Position numbers and translations under genes: made by a program. 64,000 bases of DNA. It comes from Clavulina sp. PMI_390. Its lineage: Eukaryota; Basidiomycota; Agaricomycetes; Cantharellales; Hydnaceae. The stretch's first letter is position 1. Every line of letters starts with the position of its first letter. The stretch spans positions 26,747 through 90,746 of the forward strand of contig WIDE01000109.1 in assembly GCA_015039315.1 (NCBI GenBank), given 5' to 3'. This document shows positions 35,512 through 46,704 of the stretch, in pieces. Under the pieces are notes generated by a model that made no database searches, was not told where the DNA came from, and was given only the letters and a program-made list of their open reading frames with translations.

Positions 35512-36809
35512 TTATGTGTTAACTTGCTTGATCAACCAGTCTTCCATAGCCTTGAGAGGCTCGCGGACGCCGTCTTCCTCCTCCCTACACCAATCGAAGC
35601 AGTGACCCTCCCCAGGAACCCACGCCACCTCAACAGAGACATTCTGCTCCTGGAGCTGATCGTACATGCGCTGGGATTCAAGCGGGAGGACATGCGAGTC
35701 TTCAAGACCGTGGAGTAGGTAGGTCGGAGGGAAGGGAGGTTTGGACTTGAATTCTGGGGTGGTGAGCTGGAGTTGTGGGATAACCTCGCGCGCCTGCGAA
35801 GGGACGATACCCTGTTGCACCAGGAGCACCTCTCGCGCTTCACTAGTAGCGGTTTCGTCCAAGTTCTCTTTCGCGAGGGCTTCTCGGATCCGTGCGCCCA
35901 GTCCTGGGATACCAGTCACATAGTCGAGCACGACGCCTTCGGCCATCATAGCTGCCCATAGGATACGCGATTCGCGCACACCACCTGGGGTTGTCGCGCT
36001 GAGCGGGGTGCACTGAGCTTGATCCTTCTCGACAATGTCCCATTCCGGGCGCAACTTCGAGCCTGGTGAGGGACGGAGGAGCTCCGTGATTGCAGCATTG
36101 ACGGACGGGTTGCTGGTAATGGCCTCGGGCCAAGAAGTAGGAGCTTTCAAGTAGGAAGGAGAGAGGAAGTCACCAGAACCTATCAAAGATGCATATGTCT
36201 ATCAGCCTATGATATTCGATATAAAACACAACATATCTAGAATACGCACGACCATAAATGAGTGCAATCGCCTTGGGCCGAGGTTCGATCCATAAGCCGG
36301 CCAACCTTGCAGGATAAGCCCCTGCACTTGAGCCAAAAACGACGATATTCTCATGGTCAATGGTAGAGAACTTGGCATGGATGTATGCAAAGAGAGCGCG
36401 AACATCGGCGAGGATATCCTGTCCTGTGGCGGGGACAAGAAGGCGGTAGTCGGCAGAGATGAATGCCCAGTTTTGAGTATATGCAAGTTGTTTGAGCCAG
36501 AGCGGGACAAGGGCACGGCGGTTACTCGCTATATCGGACATAGAAGATCGAATAGAGGAGATTAGTACTTTACTTCATCCCCGTCGATAGTTCTTTGCCT
36601 CATCTCAGGAGCCATTTGCGCTCCTCGTCATGGAAGAGGTGAAGTGACTACTCACTGATTAGCTTTCCGCCGTGGAAGAACACGATCGCCGGGCGAGGCG
36701 ACGAGCCAGAGGTGGGCCCCCAATAGTCGAACTGGATTGGGCGGCCGTCAATGATGGCATAGTCATGCACCTCGCAATCTTCGACTCGAAGTGGCGATGG
36801 CGAAGACAT
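35512..36809 (-). CDS. Alpha/beta hydrolase (esterase/lipase-like)
   Basis: There are three exons on the minus strand. The start at 36809 (MSSPSPLRVEDCEVHDY) is preceded in frame by a possible ATG at 36854. The intron donors are GTGAGT after GGKLI and GTGCGT after IYG. Motifs in order are the oxyanion loop HGG (AIVFFHGGKL), SNRRALVPLWLKQLA, FISADYRLLVPATGQDIL, the nucleophile elbow G-S-S-A-G (VVFGSSAGAY), the acid LHGLEDSHV and the catalytic His in PGEGHCFDW. All three triad residues are present. The length of about 380 residues and the HGG motif fit hormone-sensitive-lipase-like (alpha/beta hydrolase-3 type) fungal esterases. The substrate is unknown. No signal peptide is seen, so it is likely cytosolic. 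Confidence 0.82.
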
Positions 36810-37278
36810 AGTTTGAGCGCTCAGTTTCTGATGTAAAGGAGAGGTCTCAACCACTATGAGAGTGCCCGATATGTGTGTGCACGTGGTTCAGATATGATCC
36901 CACCAGGACGGGATCTTTTGAACACAAATGGCTAGGTTGAGGTTGACAAGGGACCAATAGATCAGACAAGAAGAGCCACGAGAATAGGGCCTGTGATTCC
37001 GTTGAACAATTTGGCGCAGCAAGAGGCTATTAGTTTTCAGCTGTTGAAAAGACATGCTTTTGGTTGCCGGGATGCGGAGCGAATGACGATTCACACAAAC
37101 CCAAACAAAGTTGTGCGCCAATTGACTCCCCACGAACATCATCCGCAACCATGACTGTGTCACAGACCCACCTCATTTTCTAACATTCATTCAGCCGCAT
37201 GAAACACTAAAGTCTCGAAACTAGTTGAAATTCCTACATTCATACTCCACACCTCTGTCCTCGCACATCAGTGTTGAT
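36810..37278. other. Divergent promoter region of hydrolase and kinase genes
   Basis: This 470 bp spacer lies between the start of the hydrolase (minus) and the first APH kinase (plus). No gene or clear motif was found. Confidence 0.4.
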
Positions 37279-39231
37279 ATGTATCGGCCTTCGAGTTTTG
37301 TCGGGCTCATCCCCAATCTGAGGACCATTCCAGTCTCGCTCCGCTTTCGCTTCAATCTCTCAAATCCCTTGTCGCCCGCATCATGGCTAGCGCAGTCCTC
37401 GTGCTCAACCTCTAGTCCCATATCTACCATAGCACGATGGCGCGGGCTCTCCACCAACGCGAAGCCTGACCATGACCTGTTTGATTACACGTCAGGTCGA
37501 TGGATGTGAGTATCAAGATTTCTCTACATTTCATTCAGTACACCTGATTTTATGTTGTTTCATGCTTAGTATCAATGAGCCTCTCCGAATGGCGGAGCGT
37601 AGGCGCGTCTTCAATGTTGACGAGTTGCGTCGACTGGCGGCGGAGTCCGTCGGCCGCAGTTCTGAAGATGTTCTTTCGTTCTCAAAGCTTGCCGAGGGTG
37701 GCTTCAATAGGAGCTTCCTCGTCACAATGCATGACGGCTTCCAAATGGTGGCGCGTATTCCGTATCCTAAGATGGCGCCGAAGTCGTATGGTATCGCCAG
37801 CGAGGTGGCCACGATGGACTTTCTCCGTGAAACAGGGCTGCCTATCCCCAAAGTTTTCGGATACTCGTATGCGCCAAACAATGCGGCCGAAACAGAGTAC
37901 ATCTTCATGGAATACGTCCAAGGCACCACTGTGGCGAAAATATGGTCTGAGCTTGATGAAGCCGATATACATTCGATCATGCGCCAAGTGACCACGTTCG
38001 AGGCTTTGATGATGTCCATCAAGCTCCCTGCTGGCGGAAGCCTATACTACACACATGATCTAAAGAACCTGACTGGAACCGCAGGGATCCCGCTTGGAGA
38101 TTCAAAATTCTCCGTCGGGCCAGACGCAAGAACTTGTATGTGGGAGAAAAAGAGATCTCAGCTTGACGTTGATAGAGGCCCTTGTAAGTGAGCGCTCTCT
38201 CGTATGCTCTGATTTTCGGGCTTATTTATCACTGTTCTCTAGACAAAAGCGTTGAAGCTGCGCTCGTCCAACCGGCTCTAAAGGAAAAGGCGTATCTGCA
38301 GCAGTTCGGCCGACCTGTACTGCCTTATGATCGAACGAAGAGGGAAGGCTGCCAATATCAGGAACAGTCGCCTTCAGCTCATATTGAGAATCTTGAGCGA
38401 TACTTGCTGCTTGCCCCATCACTCGTTCCCAGCAAGCCCTCTCTGCGCGACTTCGTCCTATGCCACCAAGACCTCAACACGAGTAATATCATCGTCTCCA
38501 GATCGTCAGACTCCTCAACATTGCGAATTACGGGCCTACTAGATTGGCAAAATACTGCGATCCTCCCCGCGTTCCTCCACGTTGGAGTACCCCATGGCTT
38601 CCAAAACTGGAACGATCCTGTATCAGACGAGCTTTCACAACCTTCGCTACCAGAAAATTTTGACGACATGGACGAAGCTGCCCAAATGGAAGCAAAGAGC
38701 CTATATATTCGCCGGCTCCTCCATTTCCACTACGTTGTATGCACCATACGATGCGACGGCCTTCATCGAGAGCTGATGGAGGACCCAATATGGGTATGGT
38801 CTCTGCGATACCAGCTATTCGATTATGCTGGGGAGCCATGGAGTGGCGAGATTCTCCCATTGAAGGTCCATCTGATCCAGGCGGTCGAAAAGTGGGATGA
38901 GCTACGCCGCCTATCAGAGCCTGGCGATTCGTCGGGAGACCCATCAGCAACGCTAGAGCCCTGCCCGATTTCCTTCGAGGAAGAAGACATGAAAGACACA
39001 AAGAAACTTGATTCCGATCAAGATGAAGTCTCTCGTACCTGGGCGGAAGTTAGGGAGTATATCTGCCGAGATGTGGAAGGTTGGGTACCCAACGAGCATT
39101 ATGAAGAACATCTTGCTCGGAGCCGATACCTCAAGGAACAGATACTGGAGGCAGCGGAAACGGAACAAGAACGGGCCGAAATCGAGGAACATTACCCTTT
39201 CGAGGACATGGACGAGGAACCTTACCAATAG
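37279..39231 (+). CDS. AIM9-like mitochondrial APH-fold kinase, copy 1 (active motifs)
   Basis: Exons 37279-37505, 37570-38183 and 38243-39231 give 609 residues. The N-terminus (MYRPSSFVGLIPNLRTIPVS, then RFRFNL) is Arg-rich and lacks acidic residues, as a mitochondrial presequence does. Then come KPDHDLFDYTSGRW, the nucleotide loop LAEGGFNRSFLVTM, VARIPYP with the ATP Lys position occupied by Arg as in the AIM9 group, EVATMDFLRE, YIFMEYVQGT, the catalytic loop CHQDLNTSNI (Asp and Asn present) and the metal site GLLDWQNT. The C-terminus is acidic (EHYPFEDMDEEPYQ). The family is the aminoglycoside phosphotransferase fold. AIM9/FMP29 is mitochondrial in yeast with an unclear substrate. Copy 2 follows 470 bp downstream. 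Confidence 0.83.
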
Positions 39232-39701
39232 TTCTGGTTCACTTCAACATACATTCTCTATCAAGCCCTCATCACTTGATCGCCTCAAAAACTTGGACTA
39301 TCACTGACTTCATAGTAGCATTATCCCCCCTATATGTATTCCATCCCCGCATATACCAAAATATTCTCAGCCCTCACTCCATCCCTTAAATGCACTTACA
39401 CTGATATTCTGTCTAGCTGCATCAAGTTCACTCTACTGACGATATGGGAGTACTTGTAAAAGCACATTAATGAGTTCAATTTGTTCAAAAGATGTGTGTG
39501 TGGAAAGAATGATTTGCGAGCCCAAACAAGCCGCGCATCTGACTCCCCCACTGCTACCCACCTTGAATATGCCACATGCTCTCATTCTGTGACGTCTATT
39601 CTGCTACGCGAAGGATCGAATACTTAGCCCTAACTAAGTTCCTGTATCGCTACTCGCCCCCAACTTGAACACCTGCACTGTCTATTCTTAGCATTGTTGA
39701 C
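39232..39701. other. Intergenic region between kinase copies
   Basis: This is the 3' flank of copy 1 and the 5' flank of copy 2. No gene is recognised. Confidence 0.4.
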
Positions 39702-41653
39702 ATGGGCCAGCCTGCGCATTTTAGCGGACTCATCCGCAATCTAGCGGCGGGTCCATTGCCCCTCCACGTTCGCCCCAAGTATCCAAGCCCATCGCTGGTT
39801 GCGCCACACTCGCTACGGTCATCACTCTTGAATACTAGTGCTATAGCTGTGTTGGCACGGCCGCGACAGCTCTCCACCAGGGCGAAACCCGATCATGACT
39901 TGTTTGACTATACGTCAGGTCGATGGATGTACGTCATTGGCTTGCTTTTGTGCTATACACTCTGACTGACCTTATCTTCCTTCGCGTCTAGCATCAATGA
40001 GCCTCTCCGGATGGCAGAGCGTAGACGCGTCTTCAATGTGGACGGACTGCGACGACTAGCAGCAGAGTCCGTTGGCCGCAGTGCTGAAGACATCCTCTCG
40101 TTCTCGAAACTCGCCGAAGGCACCTCCAACCGCATCTTCCTCATCACAATGCGTGATGGCTTTCAAATGGTTGCACGCATCCCTTATCCAATGACACTAC
40201 CCAAGTACCATGGGATTGCTAGCGAAGTGGCCACCATGAAATTCCTACGTGATTTCGGGATGCCTATCCCTGAAGTCTATGGGTATTCACCTGTGTCAGA
40301 CAACGCAGCTGAGACAGAGTACATATTCATGGAATACATCCAAGGCACCAGCTTGGTTGACATGTGGTTCGATCTCGGAGAGCCCGATGTTGAATCCATT
40401 ATGCACCAAATTGCTAAAACTGAGGCTTTGATGATGTCGATAAAGTTCCCTGTCGGAGGGAGCTTATATTACACCAAGGATCTTGGCGGTGCTGGTGGAG
40501 ACAGGGCCATACCTCTCAGGGGCAGAGAGTTCTGCATCGGTCCAGACGCAAGACCATGTATGTGGGATGGAAAGAGATCTCAACTCGACATTGACCGAGG
40601 CCCTTGTGCGTGGATAATTCTCTAATAGCTTCTCTTATCGGGTTCATTGATGGCTGCTATCTAGATAAAAGCGTCGAAGCTGCACTCATACGGGGAGCTC
40701 AGAAGGAAAAAATCTATCTGCAAAAGTTTGGGCGACCACTCTTGCCTTACGATAGAGCAAAGAGGGCCGGTTGCCGGTATCAGGAACAGCTCCCATCGAC
40801 CCACATTGAGAATTTGGATCGCTACCTGCTCATCGCCCCCTCGCTTATTCCTGGAACACCTTCTGCTCGCAATTTCATCATCCGCCACCCAGAACTTGAT
40901 CCCAGCAGCATTATGATATCCAGATCGGCCGATTCACCGGAACTAAAGATTTCTGGCCTACTCAGCTGGCAGAATACTGCGATTCTACCGGCCTTTCTCC
41001 GCGTTGGAGCACCACCAGGCATGCAGGACTGGGGTGACCCCCTGTCCGACAGTTTGACACGACCTTCGTTGCCAGAAAACTTCGGCAGAATGGAAGAAGC
41101 TGCTCGAAAGGAAGTGAAGCTTGACTATCTTCGCAAGCTTTTCTTCTTCCACTACTTCTTCAGCACGACACGACAAAATGGCCCGCATCGCGAGCTATTC
41201 AAAGACCCAATACAAATATGGATGCTCCGAAATTACCTGTTTGAAAATGCCAGCAACCCGTGGAATGGCGAGACTCTCCCATTGAAATTCACGTTGATCA
41301 ATGCGGTCAAAGGCTGGAAGATGTTGCGCCAGTTAGCATCTCCGGAAGGCCCTGCGGGAATCTTCGATTCGACAGCAGAGAGATGCCCGATTTCCTTCGA
41401 TAAGCAGGATGTGCAGGAGACTGAGAAGCTCCATATCGAGCAGGAAGAAAATTTTGGTCCGCTGGCGGAGGTAAGAGAGTACATCTGCCAGGACCTGGAG
41501 GGCAGGGTGCCAAATGAGCATTACGACGAGTCGATGGCTCGGAGCCGATTATTCAAGGAGCAGCTATTGGGCACCGCGGAAACAGATGAAGATCGCGCTG
41601 AAATTCAGAAGCACTACCCTTTCCAAGACATGGACGAAACACCCTACCAGTGA
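39702..41653 (+). CDS. AIM9-like APH-fold pseudokinase, copy 2
   Basis: Exons 39702-39928, 39992-40605 and 40665-41653 have exactly the same lengths as in copy 1 (227, 614, 989 nt) and give 609 residues. The start is MGQPAHFSGLIRNLAAG, again presequence-like. The N-lobe is kept (LAEGTSNRIFLITM, VARIPYP, YIFMEYIQGT). The catalytic loop reads RHPELDPSSI where copy 1 has CHQDLNTSNI, so Asp is Glu and Asn is Ser. The metal site reads GLLSWQNT where copy 1 has GLLDWQNT, so Asp is Ser. The rest of the C-lobe remains collinear, ending HYPFQDMDETPYQ. The frame is open throughout, so it is maintained as protein but is very probably catalytically inactive. Confidence 0.82.
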
Positions 41654-41991
41654 TCGCCGTAATGGGTCGTGAATTATGTTGCTGCCTGGACAAGCTGTAC
41701 AATTATGGCCAGTTTCATTCCAATCCCTTGTGCACCCCATCCCCCGATACAAGATATAGCAACCATGATCAAGCTTTCCCATATGAACATATTCTTCTCG
41801 CCAGCGTGATATACGCATGTTCCTGATACCTATACATCCCGACAACGTCCTAATTTCTTCATTTATGATAAAACCCTTTGTGACCATCCGCAAAGGGAAA
41901 GCGAAAGGATGGGCTTGAATATCCGATTACATCATTTTCATTGCGTAATAAACATGGACGTCACCAACGAGAGGGTTTCACAACTCCAGGC
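41654..41991. other. Convergent 3' flanks
   Basis: This holds the 3' flanks of kinase copy 2 and the dioxygenase. No gene is present. Confidence 0.4.
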
Positions 41992-43639
41992 TCATTCCAG
42001 TCCGAATACGAACGAGCTTCCGCCGTAAATCCTCGACAAAACTTTCGCCTTCAGGTTGAGCTTCCCTTCTTTCTCTTGAGGTGAGCCAACCCCACCAGCG
42101 CCTGCTGCAACGTAGAGTGGAATGAAATGATCCTCACGCGGATGCGCAAGGCGGAAGCCAGGATGAGATGTCAGTGAAAGAAGAGCTTTTGTTCGTTCCG
42201 TGGGCTATAGAAAGTGATACATGCGATTCAGAATACGAAGACATAATTTGGTCATACGTGATCAGCATAACAGAGCAATAGACGAGCGATTAAAAGCATA
42301 TTACTTACATCTTCGACCTCTACCGCATCGCCGACGGCTTTATCCCACGCCGTGTACTCCTCGCCAGCAGTCTCTAGCGAAAACGCGCTGAAATCCTGGA
42401 AGGTATGCACCGTCAAGCCCCCACTGATAACCAGCACACCCTCCTTCCTCAGGTCCTGCACAGCCTGGCCGATCTTGAGGTGGTATGTTGGGTCAAGGGA
42501 CGAATCAATGGATACTTCCACGATAGGAGGGAGAGTAGAAGCAGGAGACGACTTGGTTTGCGAAGCGCGGAACATGCGCATGAAAGGCATAAAGACGCCG
42601 TGGTCGAACCCTGCGCCGAGGACGGCGCCGGAAGGAAGGGGGGCAGAGCCAACGCGGGGACGACCGTCTCTGCCGCGAACTTCGGTGGATGGAGAGGGGC
42701 GCGCGGGCATTCCAGCCTGTTTGATTGGTGTGTGTGAAGAGAAAGACCGAGTTAGAACTAATAATATGCGCCCAAGCACTAGACTTGATGGAAGGAGACA
42801 ACGAACCTTCGTGAAAGCTTCAACGACACGCGAGGTGAGGGCCTTATCGCCTCTCGATTTGAATTCCAACTTGTACAGCTATAGTGGTGGTAGGCGAATT
42901 AGAGGATGTGGTGATTAGCTGGCGCCGATTGTGCACGCGAACCGAGCACATACCTCAGGATTGAAGCCATAGTAGTCCATCAGCAAAGGATTCTCGTCTC
43001 CATAATCAGATACTAGTCACAATAAGGGGATGGAAATGAAATCAATATTCAATAATCCTCAAGCTTGCCATTGGCACATCACCGCAACTTACCAAGGCGT
43101 TGGTTGTTGGTCTCCCAGTGAGCACTAAAGACAACAATTCCCTTGGGCTTATACTTCTCCAGCAAGACGGGCCCAAAGTCATCCAGGAACAAGCCGAGGG
43201 GCCCATCAGGGCCACCCCATTTGAATGTGGCGCCGAGACGTCCTTCTGGTTTTGGGACATGTTTTGGCCAGATCGTCATAGGATCTAGAGCGATTGAAAG
43301 AAAGCAGTCATTAAATGAAGGCGATAGAGAGAGAGAGTCAGTAATCTGATATGAAAACGTACGACCGTGAGCGAGGAAGAAAGCGGGAATATTATCGGGC
43401 GTTGATGGCAATTCATCGAGAGCCTCGCGCCACTGCTTCTTCAGACTTGCAATGTCGGTGCTAAATGCCATGGCGTTATTCTTCTTGGTGTTGGCGAGGC
43501 TAGGTGCAGTTGCAGTACGAGTGACAGATGCCCGAAGATTCAGAAAGCGTTGTGATAGTAGAGCGAGCAGGACGGCAACGACGATGAGGGAGATGGACTT
43601 GATAGACAGCAGGGTCGAGCGAGGGGGGTGAACGGGCAT
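41992..43639 (-). CDS. LigB-type extradiol dioxygenase (4,5-DOPA dioxygenase-like)
   Basis: There are about six exons on the minus strand, with the stop at 41994-41992. From the ATG at 43639 the protein has a membrane-anchor-like segment (SIKSISLIVVAVLLALLSQR) before the conserved domain. A start at 43471 (MAFSTDIASLKKQW) would give a soluble form. Domain motifs are IPAFFLAHG joined to HPMTIWPKH across a GTACGT intron, LGATFKWGGPDGPLG, IVVFSAHWETN, VLGAGFDHGVFMPFM, VEVSIDSSLDP, VLVISGGLTVHTF, then SHPGFRLAHPREDHFIPLYV and SSFVFGLE at the end. The His residues of HGHP, SAHW, FDHG and REDH match the metal/active-site positions of the DODA/YgiD family. It probably cleaves catechols such as DOPA. 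The natural substrate is not shown by the sequence. Confidence 0.85.
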
Positions 43640-44237
43640 ACACAGAACAGGTGAGGGACCACCGCTTTATCTAAGTCCCGCGACCCCAGATGACAGTCAG
43701 CAGCATAAGCACAATTGACTAATTGCTCGGTCAGTGAACAAACCACCTCGTAAGAGGCGCTTAGGAATGGTGTTGACGGCCATTATGCCGTTGTCATAAG
43801 ACCAAACACGGCACATTCTTGGAGATGCAGGCCGACGAAAGCGTCGAATGGCTTGGTTTGAGGGTGCCTCGAAGCCCATTGGGGAATTAACCCTCGTCAC
43901 GGCCTCCACATCCTCGTCAAGCGCGCAAAATCGACGGCGGCTCAAGTTTTTCGGCACAAGATGAGTTGCATTATAATCAGATTGAGGGTAGTTCAAGGAG
44001 GCCTTTCGCCATCGACAACGGGCCAGGATGGGAATGGGCCGTAAAAGGAAAAGGCGGAATCTCCGCCACCGACCTCAACAGTCCACAACATTTTGGCGCT
44101 TAACCTTCGTCACGTGAACAACTGTCAATCGCCGTCACCTCCTTTCATCCTCCCAGTGCGTTTGTCCATCTCAAGAAATACAAAGCTATTATCACAGCTG
44201 CTTACTTGGATACCTTCTGATCTCTAGCCCCGCCAAA
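43640..44237. promoter_or_regulatory. Divergent promoter region of dioxygenase and RPS29
   Basis: No gene is present. It includes CACGTG at 44111-44116 (TTCGTCACGTGAAC), about 122 bp before the RPS29 ATG, and pyrimidine-rich stretches typical of ribosomal protein promoters. Confidence 0.45.
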
Positions 44238-44540
44238 ATGACCCACGACGCTGTTTGGTTCTCTCGTCCCCGAAAGTTCGGCAAGGGCTCGCGCCAATGG
44301 TGAATCTACCAGTCCTTGATTACAATCGAGAATTGAGACTGACACAAGTGAAACTCTACTATTTACTATAGCCGCGTCTGCGCTAACCAGGGTGGTATCA
44401 TCCGCAAGTACGGCATGGACATCTGCCGTCAGTGCTTCCGTGAAAAGTCTGCCGCCATCGGTTTCTCCAAGGCATGTTGTTACCCATATCCGTACCCTAT
44501 GATTGATCATAACGCTCTCAATTCCATACAGAACCGGTAA
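44238..44540 (+). CDS. RPS29: 40S ribosomal protein S29 (uS14)
   Basis: Exons 44238-44299, 44372-44471 and 44532-44540 give 56 residues, the standard eukaryotic length. The protein reads [20 protein letters not shown], then the zinc-binding C-R-V-C and C-R-Q-C pairs ([30 protein letters not shown]), ending S-K-N-R. It is a component of the small ribosomal subunit head. The first intron is GTGAAT...CTATAG. The second has a GC donor (AAG/GCATGT) with a normal ACAG acceptor. It leaves a 9-nt last exon coding only Asn-Arg-stop. No GT donor near that point restores the conserved C-terminus. Confidence 0.96.
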
Positions 44541-45806
44541 AAACTACGCCATCCCCTCATCCTCTCTTCCTCTATCTCGCTATCTTGGCATCCTTCTCCT
44601 CGATTGACTCTTATTTGCTACACATGCCGGCCGATCTCTGTATGAGACTATGAATCCATCCATTACTCCACTCATCTCAATCTTCGCGATCTGTGCCCTA
44701 CTCTTTGATCTTATGCCTCCTAATCTAGGTCCTCTGAGTCCATGTCTCTTGTTCCCAGCTCCTCTATCAGTCCTACGCTCATACAGGCTGAGGTCCCTTT
44801 TGTTCCAGCTCGTATTATCATCTCCCTCGTGCAGCTTCCACCTCAGGCTGTTACGCCTCTCATGCACACCACGTTCTGCAATGCAGCTCGTCAACACCGA
44901 TGGCGAGCCTGGTCAACTCAGTTCAAAGGCGATCCTAGCGTTTTCATTGCTCACTTGGAATCCAATAACATTGCTGAGCCTTTGGGCCATTCATGCAGTG
45001 TATAAACTATCAAAGTCAAATGAACCATATCTAAGTCCTTTTTAGCATGCGTTGCCCTTCGTCAGCCGAGAGGATGGCCCCTACCACCGTCACTCCACCT
45101 TTCCCAGATAACTCTTTGCTATTCGCTCTAGCCAACCACACTGACTGGATCCACGCACGCTCTGCCTGAAGTCGCAATCTAAGCGCCATGTCGCAGCAAT
45201 GCAATCAGAAATCTGCACTCATCATTACCTGGAAAGGTTCGCCCTCAACTGCTTCGTCCACAGGAGATACAATCTGAAAATATCACACAATCCTTCACGT
45301 GGGAAACTTCCGCAGGTTCTACCAATCACGCCCTACCGGCTGCAGCCTTTAGTCCTTCGATCCTGCCAGACCAGTGCACGCGCTCAAGAGATTGGCACTA
45401 TTATTTGATGAGGGTCGCGTAGGCCCCAGCGCTACGACTCGTAGGTGAAGCACATGTTGATATCACGATAACATTTGTTCTGATAGTGATGGTTGCCTTC
45501 ATCTCCGCCCCTTACTGTTCCCATACCACAGGAATTCTTTATCCATACCGTTTACCATTTTGCTGACTAGCGCATGAGCCCATATCTCTTGCACTGATTC
45601 ATTCAAGCTGCCCAAGTGGACTAGATCGATGGTCTATGAAACTACTATCTACACGCTGCTGCTTGGCTCCGCAGTTGGCAAAATATGTTGAGGGAACGGA
45701 CTGGGACATATAATTCGTTTGCGTGAGATCTGGATGGACGAACAAATGCGGTGCTGCGTTTACCCGTGCTTGGCAGCCTTCCAACAAGTCAGCTCTACGT
45801 CTCTCC
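44541..45806. other. Intergenic region
   Basis: This is 1.27 kb of pyrimidine-rich plus-strand sequence downstream of RPS29. The open frames at 44650-45045 and 45199-45408 have compositions expected of C/T-rich non-coding DNA. No gene is supported. Confidence 0.4.
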
Positions 45807-46704
45807 ATGGCTGCCCCCCCAGGAGAGAATCTTAAATGCGTCTTAGTTGGCGATCGTTCCGTGGGCAAAGTGAGCTCATGATGATTCAGGGTCACGAGTC
45901 AAACCAAGACTGGACGCAATTTCAACTGATTGCCCAACACATAGTCAAGTCTTCTGATGTCATTCGTGACCAATAAATGCCTTCCCGCGAGCGAAGAAGT
46001 GCCTGAAGTGTGTTTATTACCATAGTTTGCCCCCAAGCAGCCGAGAGCGGTCATATTCACGAAGCCACACGCCTCTTGAATACTGGCAGGTATATGATGC
46101 TTCTACCACAACCGTTTCTCTGGGCGAGGTTCAGTATAATTTGGATATTTTCGATATAGATGGCAAGTCTTCCGCCTCATCTTGAAATGATCAACTTCAT
46201 GGACTAAACTAATAATGGCTCGCATATGCATGCCGTTGAGCACCGTTTACAGCCCAGCAAGAGCACAAGAAGCGGGCTCTGATGTACCCATATACGGATG
46301 CATTCTTAATCTGCTTCAGCGTCATATCCCCGCAATCATTCCAACACGTAGAAGAAGATTGGGCCCCGGAAATCGCCCACCACTGTCCTGGTACACCTTG
46401 GGTGCTCGTGGGGACCAAGATCGACCGTCGTGGGGATCCTGATGTACTCGAAAGACTCTCTGCGAAAGGAGAAAGTGTTATCACCACAGAGCAAGGAAAA
46501 ATACTTGCCATGAAACTCCGTGCATTCGCGTATGTTGAGTGCTCCGCTAAGACTATGACGGGACTGAAAGAAGCATTCGATGAGGTGAGTTTCATTGTTG
46601 TTCCCATTTAGAGGTCGATTGATCGGACACGTGAACAGGTAATAAGGGCCGACTTAGATTGGGTCTCTCGAAGTCGCCGGCGTCCTATATGCGTCGTTGT
46701 CTAA
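45807..46704 (+). CDS. Divergent Rho-type small GTPase with altered switches
   Basis: Exons 45807-45869, 45945-46007, 46090-46162, 46253-46584 and 46639-46704 sum to 198 residues in frame. The P-loop is GDRSVGK-S (Rho GDGAVGKT), with Arg at the position of Gly12. Then come SLLMSFVTNKCLP and EEVPEVYDAS, where Rho has VPTVFDNYS, so the switch I Thr is Glu. Switch II reads FDIDAQQE instead of WDTAGQE. This depends on a GC-AG intron (ATG/GCAAGT). The second half is well conserved: YPYTDAFLICFSVISPQSF, EIAHHCPGTPWVLVGTKID, VECSAKTMTGLKEAFDE. The C-terminus RSRRRPICVVV is a polybasic stretch plus CAAX prenylation box, so membrane attachment is likely. It is a divergent Cdc42/Rac/Rho relative, possibly locked in one state. 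Confidence 0.75.

Noticed and set aside
44650..45045. Plus-strand open frame downstream of RPS29
   Set aside because: The composition (Leu, Ser, Pro from C/T-rich DNA) is that expected of a pyrimidine-rich 3' flank, and there is no domain.
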